Shown piece by piece: positions 6,923 through 13,721 of a stretch of 13,721 nt of DNA (the first letter of the stretch is position 1; each line of letters starts with the position of its first letter). The notes beneath the pieces were generated by a model that saw nothing but the letters and a program-made list of their open reading frames with translations, searched no databases and was not told the DNA's origin. The stretch is from CAZTBB01 sp964611755. Lineage in GTDB: Bacteria; Pseudomonadota; Alphaproteobacteria; Micavibrionales; Micavibrionaceae. Both the position numbers and the translations under genes were made by a program. The stretch covers positions 1-13,721 of the forward strand of contig CAZTBB010000050.1 of the NCBI GenBank assembly GCA_964611755.1. Direction: 5' to 3'.

Positions 6923-6952
6923 ACTATACAAAAGAGCCAATCTTTATGTCAA
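6923..6952 (-). promoter_or_regulatory. Strong sigma70 promoter for the zeta-like gene
   Basis: On the minus strand there is a perfect TTGACA (plus 6947-6952), an 18-base spacer and TATAGT (plus 6923-6928). Transcription would start near 6916, giving a leader of about 26 bases that contains the AAGGA ribosome-binding site. It is among the best promoters in the window by consensus match. Confidence 0.6.
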
Positions 6953-7016
6953 ATAATTTGTTGAGATATGTATCCTTCATCTTGCCACTTAAGCTTTGAG
7001 ACAGTATGTCTTAGAG

Positions 7017-8093
7017 ATGAAAATTTTAGGCATTGAAACAAGCTGTGATGAGACGGCAGCAGCGATTGTTACGGATCAGGGCGAGATTCTGAGCGATTTG
7101 GTGCTAAGCCAGCTCAAGGACCATGCGGTTTATGGCGGTGTTGTGCCCGAGATTGCCGCGCGCGCGCATCTGGATCATTTGCACAAGCTTATTGAGGGCG
7201 CTTTGCGTGATGCAAAGCTCAGCTTCCGGGATTTGGACGGAGTGGCGGCCACATGCGGGCCCGGCCTGATTGGCGGGGTGATGATCGGGATGATGGCGGG
7301 TAAGGCAATTGCGGCCTCACAAGATATTCCATTTCTGGCTGTGAATCATTTGGAAGGGCACGCACTCACCCCACGCTTGAGTGACGGGGTAGAGTTTCCT
7401 TATTTGTTGTTGCTGATCTCCGGTGGCCATAGCCAGATATTGGTTGTTGAGGGCGCCGGACAATATCGCCGTTTGGGCACAACGCTTGATGATGCGGCAG
7501 GAGAATGTTTTGATAAGGCTGCAAAATTAATGGGCTTACCGTATCCGGGTGGGCCGCATGTTGAGAAAATTGCGGCGCTTTGTGAGGATCAGGATGCTGC
7601 GCTCAAGCGTTTTGATTTGCCGCGCCCGATGAAGGGGCGTAAGGGCTGTGATCTCTCGTTTTCAGGGCTGAAAACAGCCATACGTAATCATGTTCAGAAA
7701 TTGCCCGAGGGCGATTTGCAAAAAGATGATATTGCGGCTTTATCCTATGCCTTTCAGGTGGCTATGGCCGATGTGCTTAAGGATCGGTTAGCCCATGCGA
7801 TTGAGATATTCAAATCCGAGTATCAGAGTGATGCCCCTACATTGGTTGTATCGGGCGGTGTGGCCGCCAATCAAATGATTCGCAGCGCATTGCAGGATTT
7901 AGCCAAGGACCATGGCATGATACTGAGCGCACCACCATTGAAACTTTGCGGCGATAATGCAGTGATGATCGCATGGGCAGGCATTGAAAAGCTTAGGCTA
8001 GGCCAGCACGATGGTTTAGATTTTAAAGCGCGGCCACGCTGGCCTCTTGACCCGCATGCAGAAGCTCGGCATGGTGGCGGCGTAAAAGCATAA
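7017..8093 (+). CDS. tsaD: tRNA N6-threonylcarbamoyladenosine transferase TsaD
   Basis: TsaD transfers the threonylcarbamoyl group from threonylcarbamoyl-AMP to A37 of ANN-decoding tRNAs, acting with TsaB and TsaE in the cytoplasm. The protein has the ASKHA fold signature MKILGIETSCDETAAAI at its start, the metal ligands His111 and His115 (HLEGH, same numbering as E. coli), the SGGHSQ loop at about 135-140 and the C-terminal VSGGVAANQ and CGDNAVMIAW motifs. The ATG at 7017 gives 358 residues and the family N-terminus; an in-frame TTG at 6996 would add seven residues but is less likely. The ribosome-binding site is weak. gpsA follows after 24 bases, and the pair is a conserved neighbourhood in alphaproteobacteria. 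Confidence 0.97.
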   Translation: MKILGIETSCDETAAAIVTDQGEILSDLVLSQLKDHAVYGGVVPEIAARAHLDHLHKLIEGALRDAKLSFRDLDGVAATCGPGLIGGVMIGMMAGKAIAASQDIPFLAVNHLEGHALTPRLSDGVEFPYLLLLISGGHSQILVVEGAGQYRRLGTTLDDAAGECFDKAAKLMGLPYPGGPHVEKIAALCEDQDAALKRFDLPRPMKGRKGCDLSFSGLKTAIRNHVQKLPEGDLQKDDIAALSYAFQVAMADVLKDRLAHAIEIFKSEYQSDAPTLVVSGGVAANQMIRSALQDLAKDHGMILSAPPLKLCGDNAVMIAWAGIEKLRLGQHDGLDFKARPRWPLDPHAEARHGGGVKA

Positions 8094-8117
8094 ATTGAAG
8101 GACAAGGAGATAGAAGC

Positions 8118-9113
8118 ATGCAATCACTTGGTGTTATTGGCGCAGGCGCATGGGGAACAGCACTGGCGCAGCTTTATGCGAGTAATGGCCGCGATGTCAC
8201 CATTTGGGCTTTGGAATCAGACGTGGTTGATGCCATCAATACACGCCATGAAAATGATGTCTATCTCAAAGGTATTCCGCTTAGCCCGGACCTCAAGGCT
8301 AGCTCTGATATTCAAGATGTGGCTTCTAAAGATATTCTTTTGATTGTTTCTCCGGCGCAGTATCTGCGGGCGACTTTGGAACAGATCAAGGATAAGGTTT
8401 CGGGGAAATCACTTGTGATTTGTTCAAAGGGCATTGAACTTGATACCGGCTTGCTGATGTCTCAGGTGGCTGAAGAGATTGTCCCCGATGCCCATATCGC
8501 TGTTTTAACCGGCCCAACATTTGCCAGTGAAATCGCCAAAGGCCTGCCGGGTGCCGTGACACTGGCCATGAAAAGCGAAGATCAGGCTAAAGTGCTTTTG
8601 GAAACATTGGGCGTTCCGCTTTTCCGTCCCTACACAACGACGGATGTGATTGGCACGCAGCTTGGCGGGGCGATTAAAAATGTGATCGCCATTGCATGCG
8701 GCATTGTTTACGGCAAAAAATTGGGCGAGAGCGCGCGTGCAGCTCTTTTGACGCGCGGCATTGCAGAAATTGCGCGTCTGGGCGTTGCCATGGGCGCAAA
8801 GAAAGATACATTGCTTGGTATGTGCGGCGTTGGCGATCTGACATTGACATGTTCATCCATCCAATCGCGTAACTTCTCGCTTGGGGCTGCGCTTGGGGAA
8901 GGCAAAAGCATGGACGAGATTTTAGGCGCGCGTAATGCGGTCACAGAAGGCGTACACACGGCCAAATCAACGCTGGCACTGGCCCGCAAAAATGCGGTGG
9001 ATATGCCCATTACCGAAGCCGTGAATAAATGCCTGAATGAGGGGATGCCATTGGATCAGGCGATTGAAGAAATGCTGAACCGTCCGTTTAAATATGAGAT
9101 GGTGAGTAAATAG
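8118..9113 (+). CDS. gpsA: Glycerol-3-phosphate dehydrogenase [NAD(P)+]
   Basis: GpsA reduces dihydroxyacetone phosphate to sn-glycerol 3-phosphate with NAD(P)H, the first step toward bacterial phospholipids. The 331 residues match the family length. The Rossmann motif GAGAWGTALA is at 8-17, the SKG segment with Lys104 and the conserved TGPTFA segment follow, and the catalytic Lys187 lies in GGAIKNVIA. The substrate-binding SRNFSLG region is at 250-256. A strong AAGGAG precedes the ATG. The gene sits between tsaD and the EVE-domain gene on the same strand, with gaps of 24 and 21 bases, consistent with one operon. Cytoplasmic. Confidence 0.97.
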   Translation: MQSLGVIGAGAWGTALAQLYASNGRDVTIWALESDVVDAINTRHENDVYLKGIPLSPDLKASSDIQDVASKDILLIVSPAQYLRATLEQIKDKVSGKSLVICSKGIELDTGLLMSQVAEEIVPDAHIAVLTGPTFASEIAKGLPGAVTLAMKSEDQAKVLLETLGVPLFRPYTTTDVIGTQLGGAIKNVIAIACGIVYGKKLGESARAALLTRGIAEIARLGVAMGAKKDTLLGMCGVGDLTLTCSSIQSRNFSLGAALGEGKSMDEILGARNAVTEGVHTAKSTLALARKNAVDMPITEAVNKCLNEGMPLDQAIEEMLNRPFKYEMVSK

Positions 9114-9134
9114 AACGATAAGGAGTATGACACA

Positions 9135-9554
9135 ATGGCCTACTGGTTGATGAAATCCGAGCCGTATAAATTTTCGTGGGATGACCAAGTGGAAAAGGGT
9201 GAGGGCCGCTGGGAAAAGCGCGTGCGCAATTATCAGGCGCGCAATAATATTCAGGCTATGCAACCGGGCGATCAGGCTTTTTTCTACCATTCCAATGAAG
9301 GGAAGGAGATTGTCGGCATTGTTGATATTACCTCCGAAGCCTATACGGACCCTGATCCGGACAAGAATGAAGACGGAAAATTCGTGACAATTGACGTAAA
9401 ACCGTTTAAACCACTGAAGCAGCCGGTAACATTATCGCAATTAAAAGCGCATCCGGTATTGGAAAACATGAAAGTGGTTAAGCAGGTGCGTCTGTCTGTG
9501 TCTCCTGTAACGGAAGAAGAATGGGCGTGCGTATGTGCGGAAGGTGGATTGTAG
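9135..9554 (+). CDS. EVE (PUA-like) domain protein
   Basis: The 139-residue protein is a single EVE domain, the PUA-like fold of thymocyte nuclear protein 1 and bacterial relatives. Diagnostic stretches are YWLMKSEP at 3-10, VRNYQARNN at 30-38 and FFYHSN at 49-54, followed by VGI and the PxTLSQLK region. EVE domains have an aromatic pocket thought to read modified bases in DNA or RNA; the ligand of this family is not firmly known. An AAGGAG lies upstream. Association with tsaD and gpsA is common in alphaproteobacteria. Its TAG stop is followed after 3 bases by the phosphatase start, and the two frames are the same, so a single stop codon separates the two reading frames. Confidence 0.93.
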   Translation: MAYWLMKSEPYKFSWDDQVEKGEGRWEKRVRNYQARNNIQAMQPGDQAFFYHSNEGKEIVGIVDITSEAYTDPDPDKNEDGKFVTIDVKPFKPLKQPVTLSQLKAHPVLENMKVVKQVRLSVSPVTEEEWACVCAEGGL

Positions 9555-9557
9555 GGT

Positions 9558-10505
9558 TTGAATTCTCGCGTAAAAGACGTAAAAAATTATCAGCAGGCCG
9601 GTGATACCCCGATTACGGCAAAATCTCTTAAAGGCCCTCGTTCAGAGCAGCAAGATTCCTATGCTGTATTTCGTTTGCGCAAACCCCTTAGCGAACAACG
9701 TTTGCGTGAAATTTTCCTTAAAGCTTCCAGTGATGTTGATCTGCATAATTCTTCGAGTATCGATCATCAAAGTGGCGGGACAACGTTGAATCTGGCAAGC
9801 ATTACACCCGATCAGATTATCGCTGCAAATGTCGGTGATTCCTATACGGTTTTGTTTACACGTGCGCATGAAAATGACCGCCTTCACGGCGAGCAACTCA
9901 GCATAAATCATAATTTGGATAATCCGGATGAATTGGCCCGTATCAGAGGTTTGATGCAAAAAAATGCGGATGCCGAACTGGCGCCATCAGGGATGTTACC
10001 GGAAGATGAGAAACATTATTTCATTGAAGGGGCGTATGTGTGCACAGAAACATTGAATGGGACCATCGCGTCTTTGAATGTTACCCGCGCCTTGGGGGAT
10101 CGTAATATGGGCAAAGTCATCAGTAAAAGACCGGATGTGCGAACAATTGATCTTGATCAGCATGGCGCGTCGCGCGCTCATGAGGCTCATCTCGCGCTTT
10201 ATAGTGATGGGGCGGTTAATCTGGAATATGACTTGTTGGGCGATGCGGATTATATGGCACATTACATGGATGAAGGCGTCAGGCAGGGCAAAAATCTGGC
10301 CGAGCATATGGTCAGCGAAGCATCGAAGCTAAAGTTATTGGATAATGTGAGCGTTGTCAGCGCGGATCTGAATGCCTTGCGCGATACGGGCGGCATATAT
10401 TTGCTTCTTGTTGCCGATGGTCATGGCCCGCGCGGTGCGCAATGTGCAAAAGCGGCTATTGATTCCATTGAAAACAACCCTGAAATTGAGTGCCGTTTAT
10501 TGTAA
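9558..10505 (+). CDS. PP2C-family phosphatase with relocated DGHG motif
   Basis: The 315-residue protein has the motif set of PP2C (PPM) metal-dependent Ser/Thr phosphatases: GPRSEQQDSY (27-35, metal ligand Asp33), SGGTT (72-76), ANVGDS (90-95), VTRALGDRNMG (175-185), YSDG (215-218, Asp217) and LDNVSVV (261-267, Asp262). The DGHG motif (Asp287-Gly290, preceded by YLLLVA and followed by a helix), normally between the first motif and the GT motif, is instead at the C-terminus. All four metal-binding positions are present, so activity is plausible. No signal peptide or membrane segment. The start is a TTG at 9558, the only NTG codon before the first motif; GGTGG lies about 10 bases upstream. Closely coupled to the EVE gene. 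The substrate is unknown. Confidence 0.85.
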   Translation: MNSRVKDVKNYQQAGDTPITAKSLKGPRSEQQDSYAVFRLRKPLSEQRLREIFLKASSDVDLHNSSSIDHQSGGTTLNLASITPDQIIAANVGDSYTVLFTRAHENDRLHGEQLSINHNLDNPDELARIRGLMQKNADAELAPSGMLPEDEKHYFIEGAYVCTETLNGTIASLNVTRALGDRNMGKVISKRPDVRTIDLDQHGASRAHEAHLALYSDGAVNLEYDLLGDADYMAHYMDEGVRQGKNLAEHMVSEASKLKLLDNVSVVSADLNALRDTGGIYLLLVADGHGPRGAQCAKAAIDSIENNPEIECRLL

Positions 10506-10551
10506 TTTGCGGCGTTGCACCACGTCTTGCACTAAAAACCTCTTCTGAATC

Positions 10552-10581
10552 TTGTTATCATTAAAAGATACCATTTATACC
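10552..10581 (+). promoter_or_regulatory. Candidate acs promoter
   Basis: TTGTTA (10552-10557) and TATACC (10576-10581) with an 18-base spacer each match consensus at 4 of 6 positions. The start point would fall about 25 bases before the ATG of acs. Just upstream, TTGCAC occurs twice (10515-10520 and 10527-10532) on a 12-base period, which may be a regulator site. Confidence 0.3.
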
Positions 10582-10612
10582 TATTCATTCGAAGCTTAGA
10601 AGGGGGAAAATC

Positions 10613-12553
10613 ATGAGCGACGAGATTTATAAACCTGCCCAGAATATCATTGATCATGCGCATGTGACGCGTGCGGATTACGATGCGATGTATGAGAGAT
10701 CGGTGAGTGACCCGGAAGGATTTTGGGGCGATATGGCCGAGCGCATCGATTGGTTTTCCAAGCCGACAAAAATCAAGAATACCTCGTATGAGGGTGATGT
10801 TTCGATCAAATGGTATGAAGATGGCGTGTTGAACGCCTGTTATAATTGTTTGGACCGCCACCTGCCGGAAAAAGCCGATGATCGCGCCCTAATTTTTGAG
10901 GGTGATGATCCCAGTGTTGATAAAACGCTGACCTATGGCGAATTGCACGCAGAAGTTTGCAAGCTCGCCAATGCTCTTAAAGAGCGCGGGGTTAAAAAAG
11001 GTGATCGTGTGACAATTTACATGCCGATGGTACTCGAAGCCTGTATGGCCATGCTGGCCTGTGCGCGTCTTGGGGCTATTCACTCGGTTGTTTTTGGAGG
11101 CTTCTCCCCCGATGCCTTGCGCGATCGTATTTTGGATTGTGAATCCCATATTGTGATTACGGCCGATGAAGGATTGCGTGGTGGCAAAAAAGTGCCGCTT
11201 AAGGCCAATACCGATAAAGCCGTGGCCGAATGTCCCGATGTACATACGGTGCTTGTGCTAAAACGTACAGGCGGCGATATCGCCTGGAATGAGGCGCATG
11301 ATGTTTGGTGGCACGAGATCGTCGATCGTCAGGACACAGAGTGCCCGTGTGAAGAGATGAATGCGGAAGATCCGCTCTTTATTTTGTATACATCCGGTTC
11401 AACCGGAAAGCCGAAGGGCGTGCTGCATACAACAGGCGGTTATATGGTGTACGCATCGCTCACGCATGAGACAACTTTTGATTACAAACAAGGTGAGGTC
11501 TATTGGTGCACAGCCGATGTCGGCTGGGTGACTGGCCATTCCTATATTGTGTATGGCCCTCTGGCCAATGGCGCGATATCGGTTGTCTTTGAAGGCGTGC
11601 CGAATTATCCGGATTATTCACGTTTCTGGCAGGTTGTCGATAAGCACCAAGTGGCGAGTTTCTATACCGCGCCTACGGCAATCCGCGCATTGATCCGCGC
11701 CGGCGATGAATTTGTCGAGAAAACATCACGCACATCATTGCGTATATTGGGATCGGTGGGTGAGCCGATCAACCACGAAGCGTGGCTGTGGTATTACAAT
11801 GTTGTGGGCGGTGCGCGTTGCCCGATTGTTGATACATGGTGGCAAACCGAGACCGGTGGGCATTTATTGACGCCATTGCCGGGTGTGCATGATATGAAAC
11901 CGGGCGCAGCCACGGCGCCATTCTTCGGCGTGCTGCCTGCCATTGTTGATGGTGAAGGTAACATTCTGGAGGGCGAGGCCGAAGGCAATTTTGTGATGCT
12001 CGATAGCTGGCCGGGGCAGATGCGCTCGCTCTATGGCGATCATGAGCGGTTCAAGCAAACCTATTTCACAACCTTTCCGGGGAAATATTTCACCGGTGAT
12101 GGGGCGCGCCGCGATGCGGATGGCACTTATTGGATTACCGGCCGCGTGGATGATGTGATTAATGTCTCGGGCCACCGTATGGGCACAGCCGAGGTGGAAA
12201 GCGCGATCAATGAACATGATGCGGTTGCCGAGAGCGCCGTTGTTGGCTTCCCGCATGATATTAAGGGCCAAGGCATTTATGCCTATGTCACATTGCTCGA
12301 GGGGCAAGAAGAAAGCCCTGAGATCAGAGCGGAGATTATTAAGACAGTGCGCTCAATCATCGGGCCGATCGCGACGCCGGATGTGATCCATTTCACACCG
12401 GGTTTACCGAAAACCCGCAGCGGTAAAATTATGCGCCGGATTTTGCGCAAAATTGCCGCGAGTGAGTTTGAGAATTTGGGCGATACCTCGACGCTGGCCG
12501 ATCCAAGCGTGGTTGATGCACTAATCGCCACGCGTGAGGATGTCGCAGCCTAG
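10613..12553 (+). CDS. acs: Acetyl-CoA synthetase (acetate--CoA ligase)
   Basis: Acs activates acetate with ATP to acetyl-AMP and then forms acetyl-CoA. The 646 residues match the family. After an N-terminal ACS cap come the P-loop YTSGSTGKPKGV (259-270), the acetate pocket and A5 region with TWWQTETGG (408-416), the YFTGDGARRDADG and hinge region near 492-515, and PKTRSGKIMRR (599-609) with Lys605, the lysine equivalent to the acetylation-regulated Lys609 of E. coli. AAGGGGG precedes the ATG at good spacing. The gene is preceded by about 107 bases without a gene, so it is probably transcribed on its own. Its stop directly abuts the stop of the convergent small gene, and I see no terminator between. 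Cytoplasmic. Confidence 0.97.
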   Translation: MSDEIYKPAQNIIDHAHVTRADYDAMYERSVSDPEGFWGDMAERIDWFSKPTKIKNTSYEGDVSIKWYEDGVLNACYNCLDRHLPEKADDRALIFEGDDPSVDKTLTYGELHAEVCKLANALKERGVKKGDRVTIYMPMVLEACMAMLACARLGAIHSVVFGGFSPDALRDRILDCESHIVITADEGLRGGKKVPLKANTDKAVAECPDVHTVLVLKRTGGDIAWNEAHDVWWHEIVDRQDTECPCEEMNAEDPLFILYTSGSTGKPKGVLHTTGGYMVYASLTHETTFDYKQGEVYWCTADVGWVTGHSYIVYGPLANGAISVVFEGVPNYPDYSRFWQVVDKHQVASFYTAPTAIRALIRAGDEFVEKTSRTSLRILGSVGEPINHEAWLWYYNVVGGARCPIVDTWWQTETGGHLLTPLPGVHDMKPGAATAPFFGVLPAIVDGEGNILEGEAEGNFVMLDSWPGQMRSLYGDHERFKQTYFTTFPGKYFTGDGARRDADGTYWITGRVDDVINVSGHRMGTAEVESAINEHDAVAESAVVGFPHDIKGQGIYAYVTLLEGQEESPEIRAEIIKTVRSIIGPIATPDVIHFTPGLPKTRSGKIMRRILRKIAASEFENLGDTSTLADPSVVDALIATREDVAA

Positions 12554-12856
12554 CTAGAGAGGTGGAGTCGGCTCTTGCCCTGCACCGTCCGGCTCTGTAA
12601 CTGTGTTTTCAGTTAGCTCGGGTTTTTCATTGTTTTCTTCATTTTCATTTTTCAATGGAGATATGAATTTATAAGCCATAGGTAAAAAGCATATAGTTGC
12701 GGCGATCTTAGCAGTTATAGCGACTGCCGCAGGCAATGGCACAATTAATGCTCCTATCGCTAGTCCGGCACCTATAACAGCCATTTTTTCAGGAACAGTG
12801 TCGCTGTCCCATCTTTCTTTTAAGTTTATGGAGTTAGTTTGTTTTGTATCCATCAT
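12554..12856 (-). CDS. Small membrane protein, unknown function
   Basis: With the start at 12856 (MMDTKQTN...) it has 100 residues. A GTG at 12877 would add seven residues but would place the start ahead of the ribosome-binding site AAGGAA, so I reject it; 12853 is the other tandem ATG. Residues 20-65 hold two hydrophobic segments separated by a short Pro/Ala turn, a helical hairpin. The C-terminal 35 residues are acidic and rich in Glu, Asn, Pro and Thr, probably disordered. I do not recognise a family. It follows the 64-residue membrane protein by 13 bases on the same strand, and the ribosome-binding site lies in that gap, so the two are likely one operon. Stop-to-stop with acs. Confidence 0.65.
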   Translation of the reverse strand: MMDTKQTNSINLKERWDSDTVPEKMAVIGAGLAIGALIVPLPAAVAITAKIAATICFLPMAYKFISPLKNENEENNEKPELTENTVTEPDGAGQEPTPPL

Positions 12857-12869
12857 TCTTTTCCTTCTT

Positions 12870-13064
12870 TTAAACACGATCCCAGAGGTTGAGGCCTTCT
12901 TTGTATACTTTTTGATAGGTGAAATTTCCTACGGTGGCCGCTGCGAAAAGCGGGGATATAAATTGTACGACCGGAATAAAGGCTGTTACCGCACTCATCA
13001 ACGCAAATGTTGATGTTAAGGGGCGACGCATAACCTGATCCATTAGGGGTATGTTTGCTAACAT
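12870..13064 (-). CDS. Small membrane protein, unknown function
   Basis: The 64-residue protein has one long hydrophobic stretch (about residues 17-45, TFALMSAVTAFIPVVQFISP and onward), possibly folded as a tight hairpin, and a basic and polar C-terminus. No family is recognisable. The start lacks a strong Shine-Dalgarno; the upstream sequence is purine-rich (AAAGAACAAGAAAA). Its best support is the downstream partner at 12856, the small size and hydrophobicity of both, and a promoter-like TTGACA upstream. A 78-residue frame overlaps it in another phase (12853-13089); I consider that a shadow because its composition is not protein-like and it overlaps the partner start. Confidence 0.5.
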   Translation of the reverse strand: MLANIPLMDQVMRRPLTSTFALMSAVTAFIPVVQFISPLFAAATVGNFTYQKVYKEGLNLWDRV

Positions 13065-13108
13065 TTTTCTTGTTCTTTCTCTTGCTCACATAAAAAATTA
13101 ATGAGCGG

Positions 13109-13137
13109 AGACTAACAAAGGTTTTTTATTATGTCAA
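13109..13137 (-). promoter_or_regulatory. Candidate promoter of the small-membrane-protein operon
   Basis: On the minus strand a perfect TTGACA (plus 13132-13137) is followed after 17 bases by TAGTCT (plus 13109-13114), a poor -10. Transcription would begin near 13102, about 38 bases before the ATG at 13064. The -35 lies in TTTGACATAA, the same ten bases as in the promoter of the zeta-like gene. Confidence 0.35.
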
Positions 13138-13248
13138 ACAAAATAATTAAAAAATAACTTATGGGTTTATTTTTATGATGTTTTTATGGGAGTTAGAGGC
13201 GTTCTTAGCAAAGTTCTATTATGAAATTTCACTATTTGTGCAGAACTA

Positions 13249-13281
13249 AAAACCCCGCCTTTTTAAACTGTTCGGGGTTTT
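13249..13281 (-). terminator. Intrinsic terminator
   Basis: AAAACCCCG (13249-13257) pairs perfectly with CGGGGTTTT (13273-13281) around a 15-base loop. Read on the minus strand the stem is followed by a T run (CGGGGTTTTTAG). It lies 27 bases past the stop of the partial gene at 13309 and should end its transcript. The near-symmetrical A/T flanks could also let it act on the plus strand. The rest of 13090-13308 holds only the promoter of the small operon and AT-rich sequence. Confidence 0.8.
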
Positions 13282-13308
13282 ATAAAATTATTTAGCAGAT
13301 GGGTTTTT

Positions 13309-13721
13309 TTATCCGGGGCCATCTGGAATTGTCATGACCAAATCTGTGCGACCATTGTTGTTTGTATCTAGTTCATAGGCGTTTTCTACTTTTGTAGCCA
13401 TCGCATTACCAATTATTGGTATATTGCTGATTGCGCCTACATGAATCGTTCCGGCATTGGTGCCATGAATTTGGCCCAATATTTCAGGGCTATCTGACAA
13501 ATCATTTGGGTCGACCAAGTTGATTGTAAAGCCTTCTATATCTCTAGTTTCCTCAGCGATTTGCTCTCTTACAACGTCCAAAATTGTTTCAAGGTTGCCA
13601 TCAACATAATACTGTTGTGGCCAATCGCCCTCACCGTGATCAATAGTAACATGGCCACGATATTGTGTGTTTACTGCTGCTTGGCCAAACGCACGTGAAA
13701 TTTCAGCTTGGTTGTCATCAA
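13309..13721 (-). CDS. 3' part of an unknown protein (5' end outside window)
   Basis: The frame is open from its stop at 13309 to the window edge, giving at least 136 residues; an internal TTG at 13579-13581 is probably not the true start because the reading frame continues upstream with normal coding character (ISRAFGQAAVNTQYRGHVTI...). No family is recognised. The last 20 residues contain DTNNNGRTD, which has the DxNxNGxxD spacing of calcium-binding loops such as dockerin or EF-hand-like repeats, here as a single copy. The rest is mixed alpha/beta with Asp/Asn-rich loops. A clear terminator follows. Localisation cannot be told without the N-terminus. Confidence 0.7.
   Translation of the reverse strand, partial: DDNQAEISRAFGQAAVNTQYRGHVTIDHGEGDWPQQYYVDGNLETILDVVREQIAEETRDIEGFTINLVDPNDLSDSPEILGQIHGTNAGTIHVGAISNIPIIGNAMATKVENAYELDTNNNGRTDLVMTIPDGPG

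Noticed and set aside
9558..10505. Simple circular permutation of PP2C
   Set aside because: The N-terminal RSEQQD motif stays first, so joining the ends does not restore the canonical order; relocation of one segment fits better.
12853..13089. 78-residue frame overlapping the 64-residue membrane protein
   Set aside because: Biased, basic composition without a hydrophobic core; overlaps the start of the next gene; the alternative phase gives a more protein-like product and neat spacing.
1..13721. CRISPR arrays, tRNA or rRNA genes, insertion sequences
   Set aside because: I saw no regularly spaced repeats, no tRNA-like or rRNA-like sequence and no transposase frame or terminal inverted repeats.

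Overview
The window looks like a chromosomal segment of an alphaproteobacterium of moderate G+C. The best clue is the core cluster tsaD, gpsA and an EVE-domain gene, all on the plus strand and closely spaced, a gene order I associate with alphaproteobacteria. An alphaproteobacterial-style Zur and an acetyl-CoA synthetase agree with this. I cannot name the genus; the assignment is inference from gene content only.

Layout. Positions 1-830 hold the 3' flank and body of an unrecognised acidic helical protein on the minus strand. Positions 926-2748 hold two tandem EamA/DMT-family permeases overlapping by ATGA. A minus-strand lipoprotein (2755-3216) converges on them and diverges from a small orphan FlgC-like flagellar rod-type protein (3273-3668). 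Positions 3772-5069 hold a formyltransferase-family enzyme followed after 5 bases by a Fur-family regulator, best called Zur. Positions 5075-5884 hold a divergent pair, a secreted 133-residue protein and a 94-residue membrane-anchored protein rich in His and Cys. The gap between them contains two palindromes that closely match the published Zur-box consensus. A zeta-toxin-like P-loop kinase (5904-6890, minus) has a strong sigma70-type promoter and no visible antitoxin partner. Then come tsaD, gpsA, an EVE protein and a PP2C-type phosphatase (7017-10505), followed by acs (10613-12553). The last 1.2 kb is AT-rich: two small membrane proteins in a minus-strand operon, a terminator hairpin, and the 3' part of a further minus-strand gene that runs off the window.

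How the parts relate. The most coherent local story is zinc homeostasis: a zur gene, two Zur-box-like operators about 0.5 kb downstream, and a controlled product carrying many potential zinc ligands. The tsaD-gpsA-EVE block is housekeeping (tRNA t6A modification, glycerol-3-phosphate for phospholipids, a putative modified-nucleotide reader). The second notable item is the PP2C-like protein: its DGHG metal-binding segment, normally near the N-terminus, lies at the extreme C-terminus while the other motifs keep their order. All functional calls come from reading motifs in the sequence; no database search was run.
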